Assembly (NCBI RefSeq): GCF_000720725.1
Contig: NZ_JOCQ01000022.1
Coordinates: 1-64,000, forward strand
Reading direction: 5' to 3'
DNA from: Streptomyces rimosus subsp. rimosus
GTDB lineage: Bacteria; Actinomycetota; Actinomycetes; Streptomycetales; Streptomycetaceae
DNA length: 64,000 bases
Shown: positions 18,040-26,712 of the stretch, one piece after another
Layout of the letters: each line of letters opens with the position of its first letter
Numbering within the stretch: the stretch's first letter is position 1
The notes under the pieces: model-generated
What the model was told of the DNA's origin: nothing
The model's database searches: none
What the model saw: the letters and a program-made list of their open reading frames with translations, nothing else
Made by a program: the position numbers and the translations under genes

Positions 18040-18095
18040 GACAGGATGGAGATGCACCTTTTTCGACACAACTGACCGAGAGGCCCCGTCCTGCC

Positions 18096-18974
18096 ATGGC
18101 GCTCGCCATCCTCACCCGCCTTCGTGACCGCTCCGCCCGCAGTGCCCCCGCACCGGCCCCGATCCCGCGCGGCGCCGGGGCGCTGGACCTGAACGTCCAG
18201 GACCCCGTCGGGCTGCCGATGGCCGGGGCGGGCATATCGGTGCGCGACACCGAGGGCACCGAGGTCACCCGCGGCCAGACGGACCCCAACGGCATGTTCA
18301 CCGCCACGCTCGCGCCCGCCGCGTACCACCTGGTGGTCACCTGCGACGGCTTCCGGCCCGAGCGGTTCGACACCGTGGTCACCGCGGGCGAGCGGACCGC
18401 GCCCCGGACGCTGGAACTGGAGCCGGCCCCGGCGCCGTCCCTGCCCGCCCCCGGACAGTGGCGGCTGGACCCCGACCACTCGTCCATCCGCTTCACCGCC
18501 CGGCACATCGGGCTGGCCGAGATCCACGGCCGCTTCAACCACTTCGAGGGCGGCCTGTGGATCGCGCCGGACATGCGGAACTCGCGGGTGGAGGTGACCA
18601 TCGACGCGGCGAGCATCGACTCGGGCGTGAAGATGCGCGACGACCATCTGCGCTCGGCCGAGTTCCTGGACGTGGCGCGTTTTCCGTACCTCCAGTTCGC
18701 CGGGGAGCGGTTCGTGCACAAGGGCGGCTCGCGCTGGGCCGTCCAGGGGGTGCTGCATCTGCACGGTGTGAGCCGGTCGGTCACGCTGGACACCCGCTAC
18801 CTGGGCATCGGCACCGGCATCGGCGGCGAGACGCGGACGGCGTGCACCGCGGTGACCGAGCTGCACCGCGAGGACTTCACGCTCGACTGGCGCAAGATGC
18901 TCGCCCGGGGCATCGCGGCCATCGGCGCCACGATCCGCATCGAGCTGGACATCCAGGCCGTACCGGCGGAGTGA
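18096..18974 (+). CDS. YceI family protein with N-terminal carboxypeptidase-regulatory-like domain
   Basis: A 292-residue protein from ATG 18096. Residues about 25-110 form a carboxypeptidase-regulatory-like Ig fold (LDLNVQDPVGLPMAGAGISV, QTDPNGMFTATLAPAAYHL). Residues about 125-290 form the YceI lipocalin-like barrel (WRLDPDHSSIRFTARHIGLA, SRVEVTIDAASIDSG, DDHLRSAEFLDV). YceI proteins bind polyprenoid or amphiphilic lipids. Unlike periplasmic YceI, no signal peptide is visible, so it is probably cytoplasmic. The domain fusion is common in actinobacteria. Confidence 0.88.
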   Translation: MALAILTRLRDRSARSAPAPAPIPRGAGALDLNVQDPVGLPMAGAGISVRDTEGTEVTRGQTDPNGMFTATLAPAAYHLVVTCDGFRPERFDTVVTAGERTAPRTLELEPAPAPSLPAPGQWRLDPDHSSIRFTARHIGLAEIHGRFNHFEGGLWIAPDMRNSRVEVTIDAASIDSGVKMRDDHLRSAEFLDVARFPYLQFAGERFVHKGGSRWAVQGVLHLHGVSRSVTLDTRYLGIGTGIGGETRTACTAVTELHREDFTLDWRKMLARGIAAIGATIRIELDIQAVPAE

Positions 18975-19018
18975 GGCCGCGCGGGCGGATGCCGGGCCGG
19001 GGGTGAGAGGCTGGGGCC

Positions 19019-19930
19019 ATGCCCCCTTCGTTCGCCGACGCCCTCGCCGCGGGCCCGCTCGTCCTGGACGGCGGGCTCTCCAACCAGCTGGAGTCCGCCG
19101 GGCACGACCTGAGTGACGCGCTGTGGTCGGCGCGGCTGCTGGCCGAGGACCCTGCCGCCGTGGTCGCGGCGCACCGCGCGTACTACGAAGCCGGAGCGCA
19201 GGTGGCGATCACCAGCAGCTACCAGGCGACCTTCGAGGGCTTCGCCGCGCGCGGCATCGGGGCTGCGGAGGCCGCCGAGCTGCTGCGCCGCAGTGTGGAG
19301 CTGGCGCGCGAGGCAGCGCGGCAGGCGATGGCGGCCGGTGCCGCGGGGCCCCTGTACGTCGCCGCGTCGGCCGGTCCGTATGGCGCGATGCTCGCCGACG
19401 GATCCGAATACAGGGGGCGCTACGGGCTGTCGGTTGCCGAACTGGAACGCTTCCACCGCCCGCGCCTGGAGGTACTGGCCGCCGCAGGTCCTGATGTTCT
19501 TGCACTGGAGACCGTGCCGGACACGGATGAAGCGCGCGCGCTGCTGCGGGCGGTACGCGGGCTGGGCGTACCGGCCTGGCTGTCCTTCAGCGCGGCCGGG
19601 GAGCACACTCGCGCCGGGCAGCCACTGGCGGACGCCTTCGCGCTCGCCTCGGACGTCCCGGAAGTGGTCGCGGTGGGCGTGAACTGCTGCACCCCTGAGG
19701 ACGCGGACCGGGCGGTGGCCATGGCGGCCCGCGCGTCCGGCAAGCCCGTCGTCGTCTACCCGAACAGCGGCGAGAGCTGGGACGCGCAGGCGCGCGCCTG
19801 GTGCGGCACGCCCGCCTTCAGCGCGGACCGGGTCGCGTCCTGGACCGCCGCGGGGGCCCGGCTCGTCGGCGGCTGCTGCCGGGTGGGGCCGGACGCGGTG
19901 GCCGCGCTGGCCCGGCAACTGGCGGGCTGA
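19019..19930 (+). CDS. mmuM: Homocysteine S-methyltransferase
   Basis: A 303-residue protein from ATG 19019 with GAGAGG upstream. Typical motifs are LVLDGGLSNQLE at the N-terminus, the zinc ligand Cys in VAVGVNCCTPED, and the final GGCCRVGPD with the last two ligands. It moves a methyl group from S-methylmethionine (or SAM) to homocysteine, giving methionine. The amino-acid ABC importer just downstream on the same strand may supply a related substrate; this link is inference. Confidence 0.92.
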   Translation: MPPSFADALAAGPLVLDGGLSNQLESAGHDLSDALWSARLLAEDPAAVVAAHRAYYEAGAQVAITSSYQATFEGFAARGIGAAEAAELLRRSVELAREAARQAMAAGAAGPLYVAASAGPYGAMLADGSEYRGRYGLSVAELERFHRPRLEVLAAAGPDVLALETVPDTDEARALLRAVRGLGVPAWLSFSAAGEHTRAGQPLADAFALASDVPEVVAVGVNCCTPEDADRAVAMAARASGKPVVVYPNSGESWDAQARAWCGTPAFSADRVASWTAAGARLVGGCCRVGPDAVAALARQLAG

Positions 19931-19979
19931 CCCAGGGGCCGTACTCGCTGGAACCGGCGGGCTGCCCCAGGGGCCGTAC
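19921..19979 (+). repeat. 24-bp direct repeat at the end of mmuM
   Basis: Two copies (19921-19944 and 19956-19979) differ at one base and have a 35-bp period. The first copy contains the mmuM stop codon. This looks like a small local tandem duplication. Confidence 0.75.
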
Positions 19980-20063
19980 GCCCCCGTGAGCACCCCGAAC
20001 GGCGGCGGGTCGTTACCCGGTCGCAACACCGGCGGCGGCGACAGCGGCCCTGGCCGGTGGCAG

Positions 20064-20106
20064 GATGCAGCCAACTCACCTCCGACCGGTAGGTGTTGGC
20101 CGCATC
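20064..20106 (+). promoter_or_regulatory. Long 5' UTR hairpin before the amino-acid ABC operon
   Basis: GATGC-GCCAA-CACCT pairs with AGGTG-TTGGC-GCATC (15 pairs, one mismatch, one 2-nt bulge) around a 9-nt loop containing ACCGGT. It ends a few bases before the CGGAGG ribosome site of the binding-protein gene. The location suits an attenuator, riboswitch-like element or operator. Confidence 0.5.
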
Positions 20107-20122
20107 TTGACCCGGAGGACCT

Positions 20123-20938
20123 GTGTCCGTTCGCGCATCGATGTCCGCCACGGCCGCGCTCGTCGCGGCCACCGCTCTCCTCGCCTCGGGCTGCACCAGC
20201 ACCAAAGCCCCGGCGGACTCCGGCGGGAAGTCGGCCTCCGGCATCCAGCTCGTCACCCCCGGCACGCTCAAGACCTGCACCCATCTGCCGTACGCGCCGT
20301 TCCAGGTGAAGAAGGGCGGCAAGATCGTCGGCTTCGACGTGGACCTGGTCGACCTGGTCGCCAAGGCACTGAAGGTGCCGCAGGAAATCGTCAACACGCC
20401 TTTCGAAGGCATCGAAACCGGGCAGGACTTCAACATCCGCAAGTGCGACCTGGCCGCCGCGGGCATGACGATCACCGACCAGCGCAAGAAGGTGATGGAC
20501 TTCTCCGACCCGTACTTCGAGGCCACCCAGGCGCTGATCACCAAGAAGGGCAAGCCCTACAAGAAGGTCGAGGACCTCAAGGGGAAGAAGCTGGGCTACC
20601 AGAAGGCCACCACCGGCGCCGAATACGCCAAGAAGCACGGTCAGGGCGTCGACCTGGTGGAGTTCGAGGATCTGGGGCTGCTGCTGACCGCCGTGAAGAC
20701 CGGGCAGGTGGACGCGGGCATCAACGACAACGGGGTGCTGTTCGACTACGTCAAGCAGAACCCGGACACCGCGGTGACGGCCGAGTTCCACACCGGTGAG
20801 CACTACGGGATCGGGGTGCGCCGCGGCAGCGACGCACTGCGCACGAAGATCAACGAAGTGCTCAAGAAAGCACGGTCGGACGGCAGTTACGACCGGATCT
20901 ACAAGAAGTGGTTCGGCAACGCGCCCCAGCAGGGCTGA
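20123..20938 (+). CDS. Polar amino-acid ABC transporter, substrate-binding lipoprotein
   Basis: A 271-residue protein from GTG 20123 behind CGGAGGA. The signal peptide ends with the lipobox LLASGC, so it is lipid-anchored outside the membrane. The SBP_bac_3 fold is seen in GTLKTCTHLPYAPFQ, FDVDLVDLVAKAL, DLAAAGMTITDQRKKVMDFS and KTGQVDAGINDNG. It captures a polar amino acid or derivative for the permease and ATPase encoded directly downstream. The specificity cannot be read by eye. Confidence 0.9.
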   Translation: MSVRASMSATAALVAATALLASGCTSTKAPADSGGKSASGIQLVTPGTLKTCTHLPYAPFQVKKGGKIVGFDVDLVDLVAKALKVPQEIVNTPFEGIETGQDFNIRKCDLAAAGMTITDQRKKVMDFSDPYFEATQALITKKGKPYKKVEDLKGKKLGYQKATTGAEYAKKHGQGVDLVEFEDLGLLLTAVKTGQVDAGINDNGVLFDYVKQNPDTAVTAEFHTGEHYGIGVRRGSDALRTKINEVLKKARSDGSYDRIYKKWFGNAPQQG

Positions 20939-20967
20939 CTGCAGCCAGGATGAGGAGCCGCACACCG

Positions 20968-21753
20968 ATGCCCCTGTCCCGACGCAAGCGGGCCCGCCTC
21001 TTCCGGGGTGTCCAGTACGCCGTGCTGGCCGCCGCCGTGCTCGTGTTCGCCCTGGTCGCCGACTGGGGAACGCTGCGCCATGCGTTCTTCGACATCGAAG
21101 TCGCCAAGGCCCTGTTCCCCGACATCATCACCACCGCACTGGTCAACACCGTCAAGTACACCCTGCTCGGCTTCGGGTTCGGGCTGGGGCTCGGGCTGGT
21201 GCTGGCGCTGATGCGGCTCTCGCAGGTGCCGCCGTACCGCTGGCTCGCCGTCGTCTACATCGAGTTCTTCCGCGGGGTGCCGGCCCTGCTGGTGTTCATC
21301 GCGCTGGGCTTCGGCGTGCCGCTCGCCTTCGAGGTCGCGCTCGACATGAACATCACCGTGATGCTGTCGCTCGGCCTGGTCGGCGCCGCGTACATGGCGG
21401 AGACCATCCGGGCCGGCATCCAGGCCGTGCCCAAGGGGCAGACCGAGGCGGCCCGTTCGCTGGGGATGTCATCGGGCCGCGCGATGCGGTCGATCGTCAT
21501 ACCGCAGGCGTTCCGGATCGTACTGCCACCGCTCACCAATGAACTGATCCTGCTCACCAAGGACTCCTCCCTGGTCTATCTGCTGGGCCTGTCGCTCGGC
21601 CAGTTCGAGCTGGCCAACTTCGGGCGGGACGCCCTCAACGAACACAAGAGCCTGACGCCGATCCTCATCGCCGGCCTGCTCTATCTCGTCATCACCCTCC
21701 CCCTGGGCCACCTGGTCCGGCGGCTGGAGGCCCGTACCGCGAAGGCCAGGTGA
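20968..21753 (+). CDS. Amino-acid ABC transporter permease
   Basis: A 261-residue membrane protein. ATG 20968 is chosen because GAGGAG lies 10 nt upstream; ATG 20950 is in frame but without a site. It has about five transmembrane helices and the HisMQ-type EAA loop EAARSLGMSSGRAMRSIVIP, which contacts the ATPase. The start follows the binding-protein stop by 29 nt, and its own stop overlaps the ATPase start. Confidence 0.9.
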   Translation: MPLSRRKRARLFRGVQYAVLAAAVLVFALVADWGTLRHAFFDIEVAKALFPDIITTALVNTVKYTLLGFGFGLGLGLVLALMRLSQVPPYRWLAVVYIEFFRGVPALLVFIALGFGVPLAFEVALDMNITVMLSLGLVGAAYMAETIRAGIQAVPKGQTEAARSLGMSSGRAMRSIVIPQAFRIVLPPLTNELILLTKDSSLVYLLGLSLGQFELANFGRDALNEHKSLTPILIAGLLYLVITLPLGHLVRRLEARTAKAR

Positions 21754-22586
21754 CCGTCGTGCAGACCGACCGGGACCCGGTGACGGCACACCGGGCGATC
21801 GAGGTCGAGGGGCTGCACAAGTCCTTCGGCGCGCTGGAAGTCCTCAAGGGCATCGACTTCTCGGTGGAGCGGGGCGAGGTGGTGTGCGTCATCGGGCCGT
21901 CCGGGTCCGGCAAGTCGACGCTGCTGCGCTGCGTGAACCTGCTGGAGGAACCGACCGCGGGGCGGGTCACCGTGGCGGGCACCGAGGTCACCGACCCGGA
22001 CGTGGACATCGACCGGGTCCGGCGCCGCATCGGCATGGTCTTCCAGTCCTTCAACCTCTTCCCGCACCTGACCGCCCTGGAGAACCTGACGATCGCACAG
22101 CGGCGGGTGCTGCGCCGCGACCGGGCGGCGGCCGAACGGGTCGCACGCGCCAACCTCGAACGGGTGGGCCTGAGCGACAAGGAGGCCGCGTATCCGGCGC
22201 AGCTGTCGGGCGGCCAGCAGCAGCGGGTGGCCATCGCCCGCGCCCTGTCCATGGAACCGGAGCTGATGCTCTTCGACGAGCCGACCTCGGCGCTCGATCC
22301 GGAGCTGGTCGGCGACGTGCTGGCGGTGATGCGCGGGCTCGCGCAGGACGGCATGACCATGCTGGTCGTCACCCATGAGATGAGCTTCGCGCGGGAGGTC
22401 GCGGACCGGGTGGTGTTCATGGACGCCGGGATCATCGTCGAGCAGGGCGTACCGGAGCGGGTGATCGCCGATCCGCAGCACGAGCGGACCCGGACGTTCC
22501 TGGCCCGGGTGCTCGATCCGGCGGCCGCCGGGATCAGCGAGGCGACGGAAGCGGAGGCGCCGCCGGGGGACCAGCGGGAACCGTGA
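21750..22586 (+). CDS. Amino-acid ABC transporter ATP-binding protein
   Basis: A 278-residue protein from GTG 21750, whose first bases overlap the permease stop (GTGA), so translation is coupled. Walker A is GPSGSGKST, Q-loop VFQSFNLFPHL, signature LSGGQQQR, Walker B LMLFDEPTS, and the H-loop lies in LVVTHEMSFA. It is the GlnQ/HisP class and powers uptake with the two preceding genes. Confidence 0.92.
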   Translation: MTVVQTDRDPVTAHRAIEVEGLHKSFGALEVLKGIDFSVERGEVVCVIGPSGSGKSTLLRCVNLLEEPTAGRVTVAGTEVTDPDVDIDRVRRRIGMVFQSFNLFPHLTALENLTIAQRRVLRRDRAAAERVARANLERVGLSDKEAAYPAQLSGGQQQRVAIARALSMEPELMLFDEPTSALDPELVGDVLAVMRGLAQDGMTMLVVTHEMSFAREVADRVVFMDAGIIVEQGVPERVIADPQHERTRTFLARVLDPAAAGISEATEAEAPPGDQREP

Positions 22587-22593
22587 CTTCCTT

Positions 22594-22663
22594 GTACGAC
22601 GTACGACGTACGACGTACGACGTACGACGTACGACGTACGACGTACGACGTATGACGTACGAC
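22594..22663. repeat. Ten tandem copies of GTACGAC (7 bp)
   Basis: The unit GTACGAC is repeated ten times without gaps; only the ninth copy (22650, GTATGAC) differs. The array lies between the ABC operon stop and the acetylxylan esterase ribosome site. Neighbouring units create overlapping GTCGTACGAC palindromes, so it can form many alternative hairpins. Confidence 0.95.
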
Positions 22664-22756
22664 CGGGCCGTGACCGCCTGACGGTCGGCACGCCCGGTAC
22701 GCGGCGGGGACGGGCGGTCCCCCGCCCGTGACCCGCTCCCGACCTGGAGGCACCGC

Positions 22757-23722
22757 GTGTTCGTCGACCTGCCCCTGGACCAGTTGCGCGCCTACCGGCC
22801 CCCGCTGCCCGAACCCGACGGCTTCGACGCGTTCTGGCGGCGCACGCTGGACGAGGCCGCCGCGTACGACCTCGGCGCGCGCTTCACGGAGACCGACGCC
22901 GGCCTGTCCCTGCTGCACACCTACGACGTGGAGTTCTCGGGCTTCGGCGGGCACCGGATCAAAGGCTGGTTCCTGCTGCCGCGCGCGGCGGGCGGGCCGC
23001 TGCCGTGCGTCGTGCAGTACCTCGGGTACGGCGGCGGACGCATGCACCCGCACGACTGGCTGCTGTGGCCGGCCGCGGGCTACGCGACGCTGGTCATGGA
23101 CACCCGGGGCCAGAGCGGCCCCAATCGTCCCGGTGACACCCCCGACCCGGTCGCCGCCGCCAACCCCGGCGTGCCCGGCAAGCTGACGCAGGGGCTGCTC
23201 GACCCGGACGGCTACTACTACCGGCGGGTCTACACCGACGGCGTACGGGCCGTGGCGGCGGCACGCGGGCACGCGGCGGTGGACGCCGGGCGCGTCGTGG
23301 TGGCGGGCGGCAGCCAGGGCGGTGCCATCGCGCTGGCCGTTGCCGGGCTGGTGCCGGGACTCGCGGGCGCGCTGGTCGACGTACCGTTCCTGACCCACAT
23401 CCGGCGCGCCGTCGAGATCACCGACGAGGGCCCGTACAGCGAACTGACCCGCTACCTCGCGGGCGCCCGTACCGAGGTGGACGCCGCCCTGCACACGCTC
23501 GACCACTTCGACGGCCTGAACTTCGCGGTACGCGCGCACGCCCCCGCCCTCTTCGGGACCGCGCTGCGCGACCCGGTCACGCCCGCCTCCACCGGCTTCG
23601 CCGCGTACCACCACTACGCGGGCGCCAAGGACCTGCGGCTGTGGCGGTTCAACGGGCACGAGGGCGGGGGCGGGCACCAGCGGGCGGAGGAGATCCGGTT
23701 CGTGCGGGAGCTGTTCGGCTGA
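22757..23722 (+). CDS. Acetylxylan esterase / cephalosporin-C deacetylase family (CE7)
   Basis: A 321-residue protein from GTG 22757 behind GGAGG. It has the alpha/beta-hydrolase CE7 features: MDTRGQSG, the nucleophile elbow GGSQGGAIALA, and a C-terminal His in FNGHEGGGG. CE7 enzymes remove acetyl groups from xylo-oligosaccharides and other small acetyl esters, usually in the cytoplasm; no signal peptide is present. Its place beside xylA and xylB supports a xylan-derived substrate. Confidence 0.9.
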   Translation: MFVDLPLDQLRAYRPPLPEPDGFDAFWRRTLDEAAAYDLGARFTETDAGLSLLHTYDVEFSGFGGHRIKGWFLLPRAAGGPLPCVVQYLGYGGGRMHPHDWLLWPAAGYATLVMDTRGQSGPNRPGDTPDPVAAANPGVPGKLTQGLLDPDGYYYRRVYTDGVRAVAAARGHAAVDAGRVVVAGGSQGGAIALAVAGLVPGLAGALVDVPFLTHIRRAVEITDEGPYSELTRYLAGARTEVDAALHTLDHFDGLNFAVRAHAPALFGTALRDPVTPASTGFAAYHHYAGAKDLRLWRFNGHEGGGGHQRAEEIRFVRELFG

Positions 23723-23753
23723 GGGCTGCGCGAGGTGTGCGGCCGCCCCGCGG

Positions 23754-24917
23754 TCAGCGCGCCCCCAACAGGTGGTCCATCGCGAGCTGGTCGAGCCGCT
23801 CGAAGGCCATCCCGCGGGCGGCGGCCGCTTCCGCGTCGAAGGACTCGTACGCTGTACGGTCCGCGAGCAGGGCGGCGAGCCCGTCCTCGGCGGTGGGCCG
23901 GGCCAGCTCGTCCAGCCGGGACGCGCGCAGCGCCTCCTGGACGGCCGGGTCGGCGCGGAAGGCTGCCGCGCGCTCCTTGAGGATCAGGTAGGTGCGCATG
24001 CAGCCGGCCGCCGAGTCCCACACACCGTCCGGGTCCTCGGTGCGCGGCGGCTTGAAGTCGAAGTGCCGCGGGCCGTCGTAGCCCGCGGTCTCCAGCAGGT
24101 CCACCAGCCAGAACGCGGCCCGCAGGTCACCGGCGCCGAAGCGCAGGTCCTGGTCGTACTTGGCGCCGGACTGCCCGTTCAGGTCGATGTGGAAGAGCTT
24201 GCCCGCCCACAGGGCCTGCGCGATGCCGTGCGGGACGTTCAGCCCGGCCATCTGCTCGTGGCCGACCTCCGGGTTGACGCCGTACAGCTCCGGCCGTTCC
24301 AGCCGCTCGATGAACGCGAGGGCGTGGCCGACGGTGGGCAGCAGGATGTCGCCGCGCGGCTCGTTGGGCTTCGGCTCGATGGCGAACCGCAGGTCGTAGC
24401 CCTGCTCGACGACGTACTGGCCGAGCAGGTCGAACGCCTCCTTCATCCGGTCCAGGGCGGCGCGCACGTCCTTGGCCGCGCCGGACTCCGCGCCCTCGCG
24501 CCCGCCCCACGCCACGTAGGTACGGGCGCCCAGCTCGGCCGCCAGGTCGATGTTGCGCAAGGTCTTGCGCAGTGCGTAGCGCCGTACGTCGCGGTCGTTG
24601 GCGGTGAAGGCGCCGTCCTTGAAGACCGGGTGGGTGAAGAGGTTGGTCGTCGCCATCGGGACGACGAGGCCGGTGGCGTCCAGCGCCTGGCGGAAGCGCT
24701 TGACGGCCGCCTCGCGGGCGACGTCGCCGGAGCCGAACGGGATCAGGTCGTCGTCGTGGAAGGTGACGCCGTACGCGCCCAGGTCCGCCAGCCGGTGGAC
24801 GGCCTCGACCGGGTCGAGCGGGCGGCGGGTGGCGTCCCCGAACGGATCGCGGCCCTGCCAGCCGACCGTCCACAGGCCGAAGCTGAATGTGTCCTCGGGC
24901 ACGGGCTGGTAGCTCAT
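23754..24917 (-). CDS. xylA: Xylose isomerase
   Basis: A 387-residue protein, the usual length for the class I actinobacterial enzyme. ATG 24917 has GAGGGAG upstream. Motifs: FHDDDLIPFG, TNLFTHPVFKDGAFTAND, the metal ligand region AIEPKPNEPRGDI, NPEVGHEQMAGLN, HIDLNGQSG and HFDFKPPR. It converts D-xylose to D-xylulose in the cytoplasm with divalent metal. It is divergent from xylB, convergent with the acetylxylan esterase gene, and shares the AT-rich xylA-xylB promoter region. Confidence 0.97.
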   Translation of the reverse strand: MSYQPVPEDTFSFGLWTVGWQGRDPFGDATRRPLDPVEAVHRLADLGAYGVTFHDDDLIPFGSGDVAREAAVKRFRQALDATGLVVPMATTNLFTHPVFKDGAFTANDRDVRRYALRKTLRNIDLAAELGARTYVAWGGREGAESGAAKDVRAALDRMKEAFDLLGQYVVEQGYDLRFAIEPKPNEPRGDILLPTVGHALAFIERLERPELYGVNPEVGHEQMAGLNVPHGIAQALWAGKLFHIDLNGQSGAKYDQDLRFGAGDLRAAFWLVDLLETAGYDGPRHFDFKPPRTEDPDGVWDSAAGCMRTYLILKERAAAFRADPAVQEALRASRLDELARPTAEDGLAALLADRTAYESFDAEAAAARGMAFERLDQLAMDHLLGAR

Positions 24918-25071
24918 CGCTGCTCCCTCGGCCGATTCACCAATTCGTCATGGCGCTTTACAAATTACGGCGGGCCCAAACTAATATGCGGCAGCACGCC
25001 GGGAAAGCCCTTCGACGGGCGTGCTGCCCGGCCACCGGCGAGGCCGCCCCGCGGTCCGGAGGGAGAACGCG
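24918..25071. promoter_or_regulatory. Divergent xylA-xylB promoter region
   Basis: This intergenic stretch has an AT-rich core (24955-24986) in GC-rich surroundings. CAAATTA (24961) and CAAACTA (24977) form a direct repeat with a 16-bp period. This is a candidate binding site for the ROK regulator encoded downstream of xylB. The exact operator is not proven. Confidence 0.4.
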
Positions 25072-26532
25072 ATGGGCACACAGGCAGCGGGACCGCTGGT
25101 CGTCGGCGTGGACAGCTCCACCCAGTCCGCCAAGGCGCTCGTGGTGGACGCCGCGACCGGTGAGGTGGTCGCCCGCGGGCAGGCTCCGCATGTGGTGGGC
25201 GGCGGTACGGGTTCCGGCGGTACGGGTTCCGGTGCGGGCAAGGAGAGTGACCCCGAGCAGTGGTGGCAGGCGCTCGGTGAGGCGCTGCGCCAGTGCGGTG
25301 ACGCCGCGCGGCAGGCAGCGGCGGTCTCCGTCGGCGGCCAGCAGCACGGCCTGGTCACCCTTGACGCGTCGGGGCGGCCGGTGCGTCCGGCGCTGCTGTG
25401 GAACGACGTACGGTCGGCGCCACAGCAGCGGCGCCTGCTGGAGGAGTTCGGCGGGCCTTCGGCATGGGCGCGGCGGGTGGGCAGCGTGCCGCTGCCCGCG
25501 TTCACCGTGACCAAGTGGGCCTGGCTGCGCGAGACCGAGCCCGCGGCGGCCGGCGCGACGGCCGCGGTACGGCTGCCGCACGACTACCTCACCGAGCGGC
25601 TGACCGGCGAGGCGGTCACCGACCGCGGTGACGCGTCCGGTACGGGCTGGTGGTCACCGGCCGACGAGGCGTACGACGAGGAAATCCTGCGGCACGTCGG
25701 CCTGGACCCTAAGGCACTGCCGCGGGTGGCGCGGCCGGGCGAGGCGGCGGGCACCGTGCGTACCGGTGAACTGCCGCTGCCGAAAGGCGCGTTGGTCGCC
25801 TCCGGCACCGGCGACAACATGGCGGCTGCGCTGGGGCTCGGGCTGCGCCCCGGACAGCCCGTACTGAGCCTGGGCACCTCGGGCACGGTCTACGCGGTGT
25901 CCGGCCGCCGCCCGCCCGGCGATCCGACGGGCACGGTCGCCGGGTTCGCCGACGCGCGCGGCGACTGGCTGCCGCTCGCCTGCACCCTGAACTGCACGCT
26001 GGCCGTGGACCGGGTCGCCGCCCTGCTCGGCCTGGAGCGGGAGGAGGTGGAGCCCGGCGGGTCGGTGGTGATGCTGCCCTTCCTGGACGGCGAGCGCACG
26101 CCTGACCTGCCGCAGGCGTCCGGGCTGCTGCACGGTCTGCGGCATGACACGACACGCGGTCAGGTGCTCCAGGCGGCGTACGACGGGGCGGTGTTCGCGC
26201 TGCTCCAGGCGCTGGACCGGATCGTGGACGAGGAGCTGCCGGCCGATGTGCCGCTGCTGCTGATCGGCGGCGGAGCGCGCGGCCGGGCCTGGCGGGACAC
26301 CGTACGCCGCCTTTCGGGGCGGCCCGTTGTGGTGCCCGAGGCCCGCGAACTGGTCGCCCTGGGCGCGGCGGCGCAGGCCGCGGGGCTGCTGCTGGGAGAG
26401 GATCCGGCGGCGGTGGCACGGCGCTGGGGGACGGCGCGCGGCGCCGAGTACGCGGCGGTGCCGTGCGACACGGCGGCGCGGGAGCGGCTGACGGAGACGC
26501 TCGCGGCGGGCGGGCCACTGCTGGGGGCGTGA
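25072..26532 (+). CDS. xylB: Xylulokinase
   Basis: A 486-residue FGGY kinase from ATG 25072, behind CGGAGGGAGAACGCG. Motifs: VVGVDSSTQSAKALVVD (phosphate 1), VSVGGQQHGLV, ALLWNDVRS, VLSLGTSGTVYAVSG and LIGGGARGRAWRD (adenosine loop). It phosphorylates D-xylulose to xylulose 5-phosphate. A short Gly/Thr/Ser insertion (GGGTGSGGTGSGAG) near residue 45 is unusual and probably a loop expansion. The gene is divergent from xylA. Confidence 0.95.
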   Translation: MGTQAAGPLVVGVDSSTQSAKALVVDAATGEVVARGQAPHVVGGGTGSGGTGSGAGKESDPEQWWQALGEALRQCGDAARQAAAVSVGGQQHGLVTLDASGRPVRPALLWNDVRSAPQQRRLLEEFGGPSAWARRVGSVPLPAFTVTKWAWLRETEPAAAGATAAVRLPHDYLTERLTGEAVTDRGDASGTGWWSPADEAYDEEILRHVGLDPKALPRVARPGEAAGTVRTGELPLPKGALVASGTGDNMAAALGLGLRPGQPVLSLGTSGTVYAVSGRRPPGDPTGTVAGFADARGDWLPLACTLNCTLAVDRVAALLGLEREEVEPGGSVVMLPFLDGERTPDLPQASGLLHGLRHDTTRGQVLQAAYDGAVFALLQALDRIVDEELPADVPLLLIGGGARGRAWRDTVRRLSGRPVVVPEARELVALGAAAQAAGLLLGEDPAAVARRWGTARGAEYAAVPCDTAARERLTETLAAGGPLLGA

Positions 26533-26643
26533 GGAGGCGGGGGTCCGCACGTGCCGGAGGCCTGGTGGGGACGCGAATGCGAATCCGCTCGCTGCCGGGG
26601 CGTGGCAGGCGCCGGATTCCGCCCGGAGAACGGTGGCCGGAAA

Positions 26644-26655
26644 TCCGGATCCGGA
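26644..26655. promoter_or_regulatory. 12-bp perfect palindrome TCCGGATCCGGA
   Basis: A fully symmetric palindrome in the 180-bp space between xylB and the next small gene, flanked by the partial repeats AATCCG and CGGATT. It could be an operator or part of the xylB terminator. Confidence 0.3.
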
Positions 26656-26712
26656 GAACGGATTCGGACGCCGCCGTACCGTCGGCGCGGGAGTTGTGAT
26701 GGGGTGCCGGGC

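Noticed and set aside
22594..22663. CRISPR array
   Set aside because: Units are 7 bp with no spacers, and no cas genes are nearby.
21681..23677. Minus-strand frames encoding TSYVVRR repeats
   Set aside because: The repeat peptide comes only from reading the 7-bp DNA array in reverse; the flanks are antisense to the ABC and esterase genes.
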